The position numbers and the translations under genes are program-made. A DNA stretch of 64,000 nt from Streptomyces ureilyticus (lineage in GTDB: Bacteria; Actinomycetota; Actinomycetes; Streptomycetales; Streptomycetaceae): positions 58,553 through 122,552 of the forward strand of contig NZ_JAAKZX010000005.1 in assembly GCF_011045025.1 (NCBI RefSeq), read 5' to 3'. Positions 25,248 through 33,510 of this stretch are shown in pieces (the stretch's first letter is position 1; every line of letters begins with the position of its first letter). The notes under the pieces are model-generated. The model made no database searches. It saw nothing but the letters and a program-made list of their open reading frames with translations, and was not told where the DNA came from.

Positions 25248-26252
25248 ATGCACAGACACCACCGAACCGCGGCTCTCGCCGCCACCGTCCTCATCGGCAC
25301 CCTGCTCGCCGCCGGCTGCTCCAGCAACTCCGGTGGCAAGGAGTCGGAGGAAGGCGGCGCGGAGGCCGCGGCGGGCAAGGCGAGCACCCCGAAGATGACC
25401 GTGGCCATGATCACCCACGCCGCCCCCGGCGACACCTTCTGGGACCTCATCCGCAAGGGCGCCCAGGCCGCCGCCGCCAAGGACAATGTCAAGCTCGTCT
25501 ACTCCAGCAGCCCCAACGCCGCCGACCAGGCCAACCTGGTGCAGAACGCGATCGACCAGAAGGTCGACGGCATCGCGCTCACCGCGGCCAAGCCGGACGC
25601 CATGAAGGATGTGGTGGCCAAGGCGGAGAAGGCGGGCATCCCGGTGGTCGGCTTCAACTCCGGCCTGGACAACTGGAAAGAGCTCGGCATGCTCGAGTAC
25701 TTCGGGCAGGACGAGAACATCGCAGGCCAGGCCTTCGGCGAGCGCCTCAACGAGATCGGTGCGAAGAACGCGGTCTGTGTGGTCCAGGAACAGGGCCATG
25801 TCGCCCTGGAAGCACGCTGCGCGGGCTTGAAGAAGGCGTTCGAGGGCAAGACTGAGACCCTCTACGTCAACGGCGCCGACATGCCGTCCGTCAAGTCGAC
25901 GATCACCGCCAAGCTCAAGCAGAATTCGTCCATCGACGAGGTCGTCACGCTCGGCGCCCCGTTCGCGCTGACCGCCGTCCAGTCCGTGGCCGACGCGGGC
26001 AGCAAGGCCAAGGTCGCCACCTTCGACCTCAACAAGGACCTGGTGAACGCGGTCAAGGAGGGCAACGTTCAGTTCGCCGTCGACCAGCAGCCCTACCTGC
26101 AGGGTTACCTCGCCGTGGACGGCCTCTGGCTCTACAAGAACAACGGAAACTTCAGCGGCGGCGGCACCGCACCGGTCCTGACCGGCCCGGCCTTCGTCAC
26201 CGAGGAGAACGTCGACGCCGTCGCCAAGTTCGCCGAAAGGGGCACACGCTAA
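25248..26252 (+). CDS. Sugar/polyol ABC-type substrate-binding lipoprotein
   Basis: A 334-residue exported binding protein. The signal peptide ends in the lipobox LLAAGC at about residue 25, followed by a Gly/Ser/Glu-rich linker. The rest is a Peripla_BP_4 (ribose/galactose-type) fold: MTVAMITHAAPGDTFWDLIRKGA, AIDQKVDGIALTAAKPDAM and IPVVGFNSGL. It binds a sugar or cyclitol outside the membrane. No ABC ATPase or permease gene is nearby. The convergent lacI gene and the operon beyond it share its operator, so the ligand may be the same inositol-like compound. Confidence 0.88.
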   Translation: MHRHHRTAALAATVLIGTLLAAGCSSNSGGKESEEGGAEAAAGKASTPKMTVAMITHAAPGDTFWDLIRKGAQAAAAKDNVKLVYSSSPNAADQANLVQNAIDQKVDGIALTAAKPDAMKDVVAKAEKAGIPVVGFNSGLDNWKELGMLEYFGQDENIAGQAFGERLNEIGAKNAVCVVQEQGHVALEARCAGLKKAFEGKTETLYVNGADMPSVKSTITAKLKQNSSIDEVVTLGAPFALTAVQSVADAGSKAKVATFDLNKDLVNAVKEGNVQFAVDQQPYLQGYLAVDGLWLYKNNGNFSGGGTAPVLTGPAFVTEENVDAVAKFAERGTR

Positions 26253-26315
26253 AAGGCCCACGCCAAGCCGAAAAGGGCACACGCTAAAACACCCTCGCTA
26301 AAGGGCACACGCTAA
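26235..26315 (+). repeat. Three copies of a stop-codon-containing short repeat
   Basis: GGGCACACGCTAA occurs three times, ending at 26252, 26287 and 26315, with A/G-rich flanks extending each match to about 16-18 nt. The first copy contains the last codons and TAA stop of the binding-protein gene, so its 3' end has been duplicated into the downstream spacer, probably by slippage or short recombination. Confidence 0.7.
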
Positions 26316-26353
26316 GGACAACCCGGTCGCAGCCCTCGACCCTCACCGAGCTT

Positions 26354-27385
26354 TCAGGCCGGCCCCTCCGGGGCCGGCCCGCTCGTTCCCCGCACCACCA
26401 ATTTCGGGTCCAGGACCGCCTCGCGCGGCTCCAACTCCCCGTCCTCCAGGCGTTCCACGGCGAACCGGACCGCGTACTCGGCCATAAGGAGCGAGTCCTG
26501 GCGAACGGTGGTCAGCCCGATCGGCATCAGATGGGACAGGTGGCTGTCGTCGTAGCCGACGACGGACAGGTCACCGGGGACCTCGACACCGGCTCGCGTC
26601 AGAGCCATCAACAGGCCCATCGCGCACCGGTCGTTTCCGGCGAGGACCGCCGTGGGCAGCGGCAGTCCGCGATCGCGTTCCGCCAGCAGCAGGCGGCCGG
26701 TCTCGATGCCGGACTCCTCGGTGTGGTCACCGGGGATCACCCGCAGCTCGGGCTGCAGGCCGTGGCGGCGCATCGCGGCGCGGTAGGCGCGGCGCCGCTC
26801 GGCCGAGCCGGGGCCACGGCCGCCGTCGATGTGCACGATCCGGCGGTGCCCCAGTTCGACGAGGTGATCCATGGCCTGCCGTACGCCCTTGCCCTCGGCG
26901 GTGTGCACGCTGTCGACGCGGGTCTGGGGCACCCGGCGGCCGACCGACACGGCGACCGTACGGTGGCCGAGGGCGTCGAGGTCCGCGGCTTCCATGTCCG
27001 GGCCCAGCAGGATCACCGCCTCGCAGCGATGGCTGAGCAGGGCCTCGACGGCTTTCACCTCGCTCCTGCCCTGGCTGGTGGCGGAGAGCAGCACCTCGTA
27101 ACCGAGCCGCTCGGCCTCGGGATAGATGCCCTCGACGAGGTCGGCCTGGAAGGTCTGGTGGACGGTGAACATCACGCCGAGTGTGCGGCTGCGGCCACGG
27201 GCCAGCAGCCGCGCCGCGTTGTCGGGGCGGTAGCCGATCTCGTCGGCGACGCGCAGTACGCGCTCGCGCGTCTCCTGGCTCGCCCCCGGCTGGTCGCGGA
27301 AGATGATCGAGACGAGCGCCCTGGACACGCCCGCCTTCTCGGCGACGTCCACCATCGTGGGCCGCTGCTTGCCCGACGCACTCAC
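26354..27385 (-). CDS. LacI-family transcriptional repressor of the polyol locus
   Basis: A 343-residue LacI/GalR protein. The N-terminal helix-turn-helix is clear (PTMVDVAEKAGVSRALVSII) with the YRPDNAARLLARGRS hinge. The effector domain runs from about residue 65 and ends near VGYDDSHLSHLMPIGLTTVRQ. The GTG at 27385 was chosen for its position just before the conserved region. A GTG four codons upstream is possible. Two near-identical palindromes, one on each side of the gene at the promoters of the binding protein and of the isomerase operon, are its likely operators. Confidence 0.9.
   Translation of the reverse strand: MSASGKQRPTMVDVAEKAGVSRALVSIIFRDQPGASQETRERVLRVADEIGYRPDNAARLLARGRSRTLGVMFTVHQTFQADLVEGIYPEAERLGYEVLLSATSQGRSEVKAVEALLSHRCEAVILLGPDMEAADLDALGHRTVAVSVGRRVPQTRVDSVHTAEGKGVRQAMDHLVELGHRRIVHIDGGRGPGSAERRRAYRAAMRRHGLQPELRVIPGDHTEESGIETGRLLLAERDRGLPLPTAVLAGNDRCAMGLLMALTRAGVEVPGDLSVVGYDDSHLSHLMPIGLTTVRQDSLLMAEYAVRFAVERLEDGELEPREAVLDPKLVVRGTSGPAPEGPA
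26357..26379. terminator. Strong hairpin between convergent genes
   Basis: A perfect 10-bp stem, GGCCGGCCCC (26357-26366) with GGGGCCGGCC (26370-26379), and a 3-nt loop. It lies over the final codons of the leftward lacI gene and about 100 bp past the rightward binding-protein gene, so it can terminate both. Confidence 0.6.
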
Positions 27386-27450
27386 CTGTTGACCCACCCT
27401 TCGACGCGCCCACCTTACGGGCAGCCGTGAAATCTCCCAGCAACAAGCTA

Positions 27451-27502
27451 TTGACATGACATTTGGACAGGGGTCATCGTACTCGCACTAGCGCGCGCTA
27501 GT
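27451..27502 (+). promoter_or_regulatory. Promoter and LacI operator of the isomerase-permease-dehydrogenase operon
   Basis: TTGACA (27451-27456) and a weak CATCGT (27475-27480) at 18-bp spacing are followed 6 bp later by a perfect 16-bp palindrome, ACTAGCGCGCGCTAGT (27487-27502). The layout mirrors the binding-protein promoter at 24934-24986. The operator would overlap the transcription start, giving simple repression. Confidence 0.75.
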
Positions 27503-27577
27503 AGAGCGCGTCAGTCGAGTCTTCCTGCTGGCAACTCCCGGAGCACCCACCCGTCCCCTCTTCGAAGGACGTGCACT

Positions 27578-28531
27578 ATGGCAACGACGCCGTCCCCCCT
27601 CCGCACCGTGGTGGGCAACCTGTGTCTCGGCTCGGCCCCCGATTCCTGGGGCGTCTGGTTTCCCGAGGACGAGCGCCAGGTCCCGTACACGCGCTTCCTC
27701 GACGAGCTGGCCGCGGCCGGTTACGAGTGGCTGGAGCTGGGCCCGTACGGCTATCTCCCCACCGAACCAGCCGTACTGGCCGAGGAGCTGGCCGTACGCG
27801 GCCTGAAGGTCTCCGGCGGCACCGCCTTCGGCGCGCTGCACCGCCCTGAGGCCTGGGACGACATGCTCGCCCATGTCCGGCAGGTGGCCGCGCTGACCGC
27901 CGCCACGGGTGCCCACCACCTCGTCTTCATCCCGCCGATGTACCGGGACGAGAAGACCGGCGGCTTCACCGAGTCGCCCGAGCTGACCGCCGAGCTGTGG
28001 GCGGGCTTCGGCCGGGCCGCCGACCGGCTCGGGAAGCTGCTCCTCAACGAGTACGACGTACGCCTGGTCATCCACCCGCACGCGGACAGCCACATCCAGA
28101 CGCAGCCGGAGATCGAGCGGCTGCTGAACGAGTCCGACTCCCGCTACACCAACCTCTGCCTGGACACCGGGCACGTGGCCTACGGCGGCGGGGACAACCT
28201 CGACCTGATCCGCCGGTTCGGGGAGCGGGTCGGCTACGTCCACATCAAGCAGATGGACCCGGAGATCCTCGCCCAAGTGGCCGCCGAGAACCTCTCGTTT
28301 GGCGAGGCCGTCAAACGCGGGGTGTGCGTGTCGCCTCCGGCCGGGGTGCCGAAGCCGGACGACGTGGTCGCCGAACTCGCCGAGCTGGACGCCGAGTTGT
28401 TCGTGATCGTCGAGCAAGACCTGTACCCGTGCGCTCCCGAGGTGCCGCTGCCCATCGCGGTGAGTACGCGGGCGTACCTGGCCGGCTGCGGACTGGCGGG
28501 TACCCGTCGCCCCGCCCGCGACGCCAAGTAA
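27578..28531 (+). CDS. Sugar phosphate isomerase/epimerase-type TIM barrel (IolE-like)
   Basis: A 317-residue AP-endonuclease-2-fold enzyme. Metal-site segments are GYEWLELGPYGYL, LVIHPHADSHI, LCLDTGHVAYGGGDN and VHIKQMDPE. Members near this one act on inositol- or sugar-derived keto intermediates, for example as 2-keto-myo-inositol dehydratase or isomerase. AAGGA lies 8 nt before the ATG. As first gene of an operon with a sugar porter, a Gfo/Idh dehydrogenase and a second TIM barrel, a cyclitol or sugar catabolic role is well supported. The exact reaction is inferred. Confidence 0.82.
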   Translation: MATTPSPLRTVVGNLCLGSAPDSWGVWFPEDERQVPYTRFLDELAAAGYEWLELGPYGYLPTEPAVLAEELAVRGLKVSGGTAFGALHRPEAWDDMLAHVRQVAALTAATGAHHLVFIPPMYRDEKTGGFTESPELTAELWAGFGRAADRLGKLLLNEYDVRLVIHPHADSHIQTQPEIERLLNESDSRYTNLCLDTGHVAYGGGDNLDLIRRFGERVGYVHIKQMDPEILAQVAAENLSFGEAVKRGVCVSPPAGVPKPDDVVAELAELDAELFVIVEQDLYPCAPEVPLPIAVSTRAYLAGCGLAGTRRPARDAK

Positions 28532-28540
28532 GGGGTGACC

Positions 28541-29974
28541 ATGGACGTCAGTAAGGACACCACCCAGACCCCCGCTCCCGCCACCGCCGTCCCGGACGAC
28601 GCCCCGCCCACCGTCAAGCGGCGGCTGCGGGTCATCACGCTCATCGCCACCTTCGGCGGACTGCTCTTCGGTTACGACACCGGAGTCATCAACGGCGCCC
28701 TGCCGTACATGACCGAGGACCTCGGCCTGACCCCGTTCACCGAGGGCATGGTCACCAGCTCGCTGCTCCTCGGTGCCGCGCTCGGCGCCGTCACCGGCGG
28801 CCGCCTGTCGGACGGGCGCGGCCGGCGCCGCACCATCCTCACCCTCGCCGTGCTGTTCTTCATCGGCGCGCTCGGCTGCACCCTCGCCCCGAACACAGCG
28901 ATCATGGTCGTGGCCCGCTTCGTCCTCGGCCTCGCGGTCGGCGGCGCCTCGGTGACCGTACCGGTCTACCTCGCGGAGGTCTCGCCCGCCGAGCGGCGCG
29001 GCGCCCTGGTCACCCGTAACGAACTCATGATCGTCAGCGGGCAGTTGCTCGCCTTCACCTCCAACGCGATCATCGCCCGGGTGGGCGGCGAGTCCGGCGG
29101 CGTCTGGCGCTGGATGCTGGTCATCGCGACCATCCCCGCCGTCGTGCTGTGGTTCGGCATGCTGGTAATGCCCGAGAGCCCGCGCTGGCTGGCCTCCCAG
29201 AGCCGCTTCAACGAGGCCCTGGACGTGCTCAAGCAGGTCCGGTCCCAGCAGCGGGCCGAGGCCGAGCTGGCGGAGGTTTCCGCGCTCGCCGTGAAGGACG
29301 AGCAGGAGAAGCTCGGCGGCTGGCAGGACATGAAGAGCACGCCCTGGGTGCGCAAGCTGATGTTCGTCGGCTTCGGCATCGCCATCGTGCAGCAGATCAC
29401 CGGCGTGAACACGATCATGTATTACGGCACGCAGATCCTCACCGACGCCGGCTTCACCGCCGACAGCGCGCTCACCGCGAACATCGCCAACGGTGTGATC
29501 TCGGTCCTGGCGACCTTCGTCGGCATCTGGCTGCTGGGCCGGGTGGCGCGCCGCCCGATGCTGATGGCGGGTCAGATGGGCACGACCGCGGCGCTGTTGC
29601 TGATCGGCGTCTTCTCCCTGGCGCTGCCCTCCGGTGACGGCCGCGCGTACGCCGTGCTCGCCATGACCGTCACCTTCCTGGCCTTCCAGCAGGGCGCGAT
29701 CTCTCCGGTCACCTGGCTGATGCTGTCGGAGATCTTCCCAATGCGGATGCGCGGCTTCGGGATGGGGGTCGCGGCCGTGGTGCTGTGGCTGACCAACTTC
29801 GTGATCGGCCTGGTCTTCCCTTCGCTGGTCGACGGGATCGGGATCTCCAACACCTTCTTCCTCTTCGTGCTGGCGGGCCTGTTCTCGCTGGCTTTCGTGA
29901 AGCTCTACGTCCCCGAGACAAAGGGCCGCACGCTCGAGACGCTGGAAGCGGAGCTCAAGGCCCGCTACTCCTGA
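28541..29974 (+). CDS. Sugar-porter-family MFS transporter (inositol/sugar uptake)
   Basis: A 477-residue, 12-helix permease with the sugar-porter signatures: FGGLLFGYDTGVINGALPYM in helix 1, DGRGRRRTI in loop 2-3, PESPRWLASQ before the central loop, QQITGVNTIMYYG in helix 7 and the terminal PETKGRTLE. It is likely a proton symporter for a sugar or myo-inositol, similar to IolT-type proteins. The ATG at 28541 follows AAGGGG. A GTG two codons earlier is possible. It follows the isomerase gene by 9 bp and is repressed with it. Confidence 0.9.
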   Translation: MDVSKDTTQTPAPATAVPDDAPPTVKRRLRVITLIATFGGLLFGYDTGVINGALPYMTEDLGLTPFTEGMVTSSLLLGAALGAVTGGRLSDGRGRRRTILTLAVLFFIGALGCTLAPNTAIMVVARFVLGLAVGGASVTVPVYLAEVSPAERRGALVTRNELMIVSGQLLAFTSNAIIARVGGESGGVWRWMLVIATIPAVVLWFGMLVMPESPRWLASQSRFNEALDVLKQVRSQQRAEAELAEVSALAVKDEQEKLGGWQDMKSTPWVRKLMFVGFGIAIVQQITGVNTIMYYGTQILTDAGFTADSALTANIANGVISVLATFVGIWLLGRVARRPMLMAGQMGTTAALLLIGVFSLALPSGDGRAYAVLAMTVTFLAFQQGAISPVTWLMLSEIFPMRMRGFGMGVAAVVLWLTNFVIGLVFPSLVDGIGISNTFFLFVLAGLFSLAFVKLYVPETKGRTLETLEAELKARYS

Positions 29975-30036
29975 CCTCCTCCCCCGTGGGCCGGTCCTGC
30001 ACCCCGGCCCCGTAAACCCTTCGAAGGGATACGGCC

Positions 30037-31059
30037 ATGACCGTACGTGTAGGTGTCATCGGCACCGGAATGATCGGCCAGGACCACATCCGGCGCCTCA
30101 CCGAGGCGGTCACCGGGGCCACCGTCACCGCGGTGACCGACCTCGACGCCGCCCGCGCCGCCGAGGTCGCCGCCACCGTCGGCGCCGCCGCGCTGCCGGA
30201 CGGCGCCGAGCTGATCAACTCCCCCGACGTGGACGCCGTCCTCGTCACCTCCTGGGGCCCTACGCACGCCGAGCACGTGCTGAACGCGATCGCGGCCGGC
30301 AAGCCCGTGTTCTGCGAGAAGCCCCTCGCGACGACCGCCGAGGACTGTCTGCGCATCGTCGAGGCCGAGCGCGCCCACGGCAGCCGCCTGGTCCAGGTCG
30401 GCTTCATGCGCCGCTTCGACCCCGGCTACCGCCAGATGAAGGAGGTCCTCGCGGCCGGCTCCCTCGGCGCCCCGCTGATGGTGCACTGCGCCCACCGCAA
30501 CCCGACGGTGCCCGACGCGTACCACTCCGCGATGGCGGCACAGGACACCGCCGTCCACGAGATCGACGTACTGCGCTGGCTGCTCGACGACGAGATCGTC
30601 TCCGCCCAGGTGGTCACTCCGCGCGCCACGAGCAAGCGGTTCGCGCACCTCAAGGACCCGCAGATGATGATCTTCGAGACGGTGCACGGGGTGCGTATCG
30701 ACCTCGAGGTCTTCGTCAACTGCCAGTACGGCTACGACATCCAGTGCGAGGTCGTCGGCGAGGACGGACTGGTCCGGCTGCCCGACCCGGCCGCCGTGGG
30801 CGTCCGCGCCGCGGCGGCCGGGCACGCCACAGCCGTCATGCAGGACTGGAAGGACCGCTTCGCCGAGGCCTTCGACACCGAGTTCCGCGAGTGGATCGCC
30901 TCGGTCGCGGCGGGTGCCGAGCCCACCGGCCCGTCCGCCTGGGACGGCTACGCCGCCACCGTCATCACCGACGCCGCCGTCCGCTCCCTGGAGTCCGACG
31001 GCACCGTCGTCTCCGCCGACATGAAGCCCCGCCCCGCGTTCTACGGAGGTGCCGCGTGA
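30037..31059 (+). CDS. Gfo/Idh/MocA-family dehydrogenase (inositol 2-dehydrogenase-like)
   Basis: A 340-residue NAD(P)-dependent sugar or cyclitol dehydrogenase. The Rossmann domain opens [17 protein letters not shown]. The conserved CEKPLATT carries the catalytic Lys. The C-terminal domain shows [10 protein letters not shown] and [15 protein letters not shown], whose His/Asp pair is typical of myo-inositol dehydrogenases. The last gene of the operon overlaps its stop (GTGA). With the permease and TIM-barrel enzymes it fits oxidation of an imported cyclitol to its ketone. Confidence 0.88.
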   Translation: MTVRVGVIGTGMIGQDHIRRLTEAVTGATVTAVTDLDAARAAEVAATVGAAALPDGAELINSPDVDAVLVTSWGPTHAEHVLNAIAAGKPVFCEKPLATTAEDCLRIVEAERAHGSRLVQVGFMRRFDPGYRQMKEVLAAGSLGAPLMVHCAHRNPTVPDAYHSAMAAQDTAVHEIDVLRWLLDDEIVSAQVVTPRATSKRFAHLKDPQMMIFETVHGVRIDLEVFVNCQYGYDIQCEVVGEDGLVRLPDPAAVGVRAAAAGHATAVMQDWKDRFAEAFDTEFREWIASVAAGAEPTGPSAWDGYAATVITDAAVRSLESDGTVVSADMKPRPAFYGGAA

Positions 31060-31922
31060 AAATCGCGCTCGACCCCTATATGTTCCGCCATCTGTCGATC
31101 GACGACATGGTGCGCACGGTTGCCGAACTCGGCTATGAGTACATCGAGTTGTCCCCGCGCGACGACTTCATGCCGTTCTTCCTGCACCCGCGGGCGGACG
31201 ACGAGCGCGTCGCCTCCTTCAAGAAGTCCCTGCGCACGCACGGCGTCCAGTTGTCCTCGGTACTGCCGCTCTACAAATGGTCCTCGCCCGACGAGACCGA
31301 GCGGCAGACCGCCGTACGCTACTGGAAGCGGATGATCGAGATCACCGCGGACCTCGAATGTCCGCTGATGAACTCGGAGTTCAACGGCCGCCCGGAGCGC
31401 GCCGCCGAGAGCGAGTCCGCCTTCTGGCGCTCGCTGGACGAACTGCTGCCGGTGTTCGAGCGCGAAGGCATCGCTCTGAACCTGGAGGCCCACCCGGACG
31501 ACTTCTGCGAGGAGAACACCCCCGCGGTCAACCTGGTCCGCGCGATCAACAAGCCCTGGGTGAACTACCTTTACTGCGCCCCGCACACCTTCCACCTCTC
31601 GGGGGCGGATCCGACCGCCGACATCGCGGCGATGATGCGTTACGCGGGCGACAAACTGCAGCACGTACACATCGCGGACTCCTTCAACCACAAGGGCTCC
31701 AGCGGCCTGCGCTACATCCTCAACCCGCCCGGCACCCCGGCCCGTATCCACCAGCACCTGGACATCGGCCAGGGGGAGGTCGACTGGGACACCTTCTTCG
31801 GCACCCTGCGCGAACTGAACTTCGACGGAGTCGCCACGTCGTGTGTCTTCGCCTGGGAGGAACGGGCCCGCGATTCCTCGGCGTTCATGCTGGACCGCAT
31901 CACGAAGGAGCTGGCGGGCTGA
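31056..31922 (+). CDS. Sugar phosphate isomerase/epimerase-type TIM barrel (IolH-like)
   Basis: A 288-residue TIM barrel of the same broad family as the operon's first gene but clearly different in sequence: [59 protein letters not shown] and [12 protein letters not shown]. The GTG at 31056 has GGAGG 6 nt upstream and overlaps the dehydrogenase stop. IolH-like proteins occur in inositol operons, so a later isomerase or hydrolase step is plausible. Confidence 0.83.
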   Translation: MKIALDPYMFRHLSIDDMVRTVAELGYEYIELSPRDDFMPFFLHPRADDERVASFKKSLRTHGVQLSSVLPLYKWSSPDETERQTAVRYWKRMIEITADLECPLMNSEFNGRPERAAESESAFWRSLDELLPVFEREGIALNLEAHPDDFCEENTPAVNLVRAINKPWVNYLYCAPHTFHLSGADPTADIAAMMRYAGDKLQHVHIADSFNHKGSSGLRYILNPPGTPARIHQHLDIGQGEVDWDTFFGTLRELNFDGVATSCVFAWEERARDSSAFMLDRITKELAG

Positions 31923-31965
31923 GACGGGCCCGGCGGACAGAGCGTCGCCTTCCCACCTTCCGGTG

Positions 31966-32008
31966 GAGCGCTCTGCGTACCTCGTAAACCGCGGTATGCA
32001 GAGCGCTC
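31966..32008 (+). terminator. Hairpin after the polyol operon
   Basis: GAGCGCTCTGC (31966-31976) and GCAGAGCGCTC (31998-32008) form a perfect 11-bp stem with a 21-nt loop, 44 bp after the last operon gene. A factor-independent terminator is the simplest reading. The GAGCGCTC core is itself palindromic. Confidence 0.55.
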
Positions 32009-32455
32009 GGGAGGCAGTCCTCGACGAGGCCGCTCATGGCAGAGACCACACCTCGCGGCATCCGCTGCAGGGGAGCTGCGGAGTGGACAGAAGGTGCACG
32101 AAAGGGAAGGGCTGCAACCCTCGTCGCTGCCAGACCGTTCTACTTCCTGCTCGCCGTCCCCGTGGGGCCTGGCGACGAGGTCGGTGGCACGGCAGCCGTC
32201 CGCGTCGCCCGCGGTGAGGGAGAAGTCGTACGGGCGTGAAGGCAGGCGTGGCGAGGCGGGGCAGACCGGCGTCTGAGCCGGTGCCAGTCAGGCTCCGACG
32301 GCCGCGCAGGGGGAGGGTGAGCGGGCAAGTCGCGTCGTGGGAACCGGCAGAGTGGGCATGTGTGAGCCAGACCACATGCCGGGGGTGCATAGCGGGGCGG
32401 AGGTCAGTGCCTTTATTGAAGGTGTAGGGGCGTGCGGGGGTAAGGGACAACGCTG
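32009..32455. other. Non-coding spacer before the sigma-factor gene
   Basis: This 447-bp stretch has no convincing gene. A 67-codon frame at 32036-32239 has a weak GAGG site but no family resemblance, and its reading is not better than chance for this base composition. The spacer must hold the promoter of the downstream ECF sigma gene, which follows AGGGA at good spacing. Confidence 0.4.
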
Positions 32456-32962
32456 ATGGGGCAGTTGCGGGCCGATGAGTTCGACCGGTTCGTGGCGGCT
32501 CGGTGGTCGGTGTTGCTTCATCTGGCGCGGCTGCTCACCGGTGGAGACCGGCACCGGGCCGAGGATCTGCTGCAGGAGGCGCTGGTCAAGCTGTGGTTTG
32601 CCTGGCCGAAGGTGGGCGAGCAGGCGCCTGAGGCATATGTGCGCAAGGTCCTGGCCCGTGCTGCGGCTCGCTCGGCTCGGCGTCGCTGGTGGGGCGAGCA
32701 CCCCGTGGACCAGTTGCCCGATCCGCCCGAGGTGGGGGATGAGACCGCCGCCGTGGATGAACGGACTCGGCTGGAGGCCGTGCTGGCGTTGTTGCCGGCG
32801 CGGCAGCGGGCCGCGGTGGTGCTGCGCTACTACCAGGACCTGCCCGAGCGGCACGTAGCGGAGGTGCTGGGGTGTCCGGTGGGTACCGCCCGTTCGCTGA
32901 CGGCACGCGGCGTTGCACGGTTGCGGCAGCTTCTGGCTGAGGCTGTCGAGCCGGTGGAGTGA
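32456..32962 (+). CDS. SigE-family ECF RNA polymerase sigma factor
   Basis: A 168-residue sigma-70-type factor with region 2 at about 10-75 (FDRFVAARWSVLLHLARLLTGG, DLLQEALVKLWFAWP) and region 4 at about 105-160 (LALLPARQRAAVVLRYYQDLPERHVAEVLG). The short length and RWSVLLHLARLLTG start are typical of the actinobacterial SigE family. The next gene, a single-pass membrane protein 11 bp downstream, is likely its regulatory partner. The mannosyltransferase after it suggests control of a cell-envelope modification. Confidence 0.9.
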   Translation: MGQLRADEFDRFVAARWSVLLHLARLLTGGDRHRAEDLLQEALVKLWFAWPKVGEQAPEAYVRKVLARAAARSARRRWWGEHPVDQLPDPPEVGDETAAVDERTRLEAVLALLPARQRAAVVLRYYQDLPERHVAEVLGCPVGTARSLTARGVARLRQLLAEAVEPVE

Positions 32963-32973
32963 AGAAGGGAGCC

Positions 32974-33459
32974 ATGGATCACTTCGAGCAGGAGCTGGCG
33001 CGGATGATGCGTGACAGCCAAGAGGACGCGCCCTATGAGGAGCGGCACCGATACCGGCTGCAGGCCGGCGTTCGTGCCCGACGGCGGGCCCGCGCGGCCT
33101 GGATGGCCACCGGATCCGTGCTGACCGTTGCCGGACTTGGAGTCGGACTGGTGATCCTGCCGAGCTCTTTCGCGCAGGGCGGGCCTGCCGCCCCTCAGCC
33201 CCGCCCCGTCACCTCTGCCGAGTCGGTCCCGACGTCGTCGACGGCCCACCCGGCCTCCACCGCCAAGGGGGTGCCGACGCCGACCTGCACGTCAGCCACC
33301 GGGCCGGTGCCGATGCCGTCGACGGCCCGCCCCGCCTCCACGGCCAAGGGGGTGCCGATGCCGACCTGCACGTCAACTACCAGGCCGGCGCCGATGCCGT
33401 ACCGCCCCCCAACCTCCGAGCCGGTCCCGATGCCGACACGAACCTCAACCACCAGGTAG
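32974..33459 (+). CDS. Single-pass membrane protein with Pro/Thr-rich repeated tail, possible anti-sigma protein
   Basis: A 161-residue protein. The N-terminal cytoplasmic part (about 1-43, HFEQELARMMRDSQEDAP and an Arg-rich stretch) is followed by one transmembrane helix (about 44-66, AWMATGSVLTVAGLGVGLVIL). The rest is an outside tail of Pro, Thr, Ser and Ala with two 27-residue repeats and partial copies. This layout resembles membrane partners encoded beside SigE-family factors. The tail is low-complexity and a plausible O-mannosylation target of the next gene's product. The function is inferred from context only. Confidence 0.65.
   Translation: MDHFEQELARMMRDSQEDAPYEERHRYRLQAGVRARRRARAAWMATGSVLTVAGLGVGLVILPSSFAQGGPAAPQPRPVTSAESVPTSSTAHPASTAKGVPTPTCTSATGPVPMPSTARPASTAKGVPMPTCTSTTRPAPMPYRPPTSEPVPMPTRTSTTR
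33238..33399 (+). repeat. Two tandem 81-bp coding repeats
   Basis: Positions 33238-33318 and 33319-33399 encode two 27-residue units, both starting STA and containing PASTAKGVP, PTCTS and PMP. A further shorter derivative follows up to the stop. Each unit has one cysteine in a Thr/Pro-rich setting. Confidence 0.75.
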
Positions 33460-33510
33460 CGCCTCGGCCAGATGTACACGGTCCCGATGGGCGGGGCTTT
33501 CTGAGCCGGC

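Noticed and set aside
32036..32239. 67-codon frame before the sigma-factor gene
   Set aside because: Only a weak GAGG precedes it and no family resemblance is seen. It overlaps the spacer that must contain the sigma gene's promoter.
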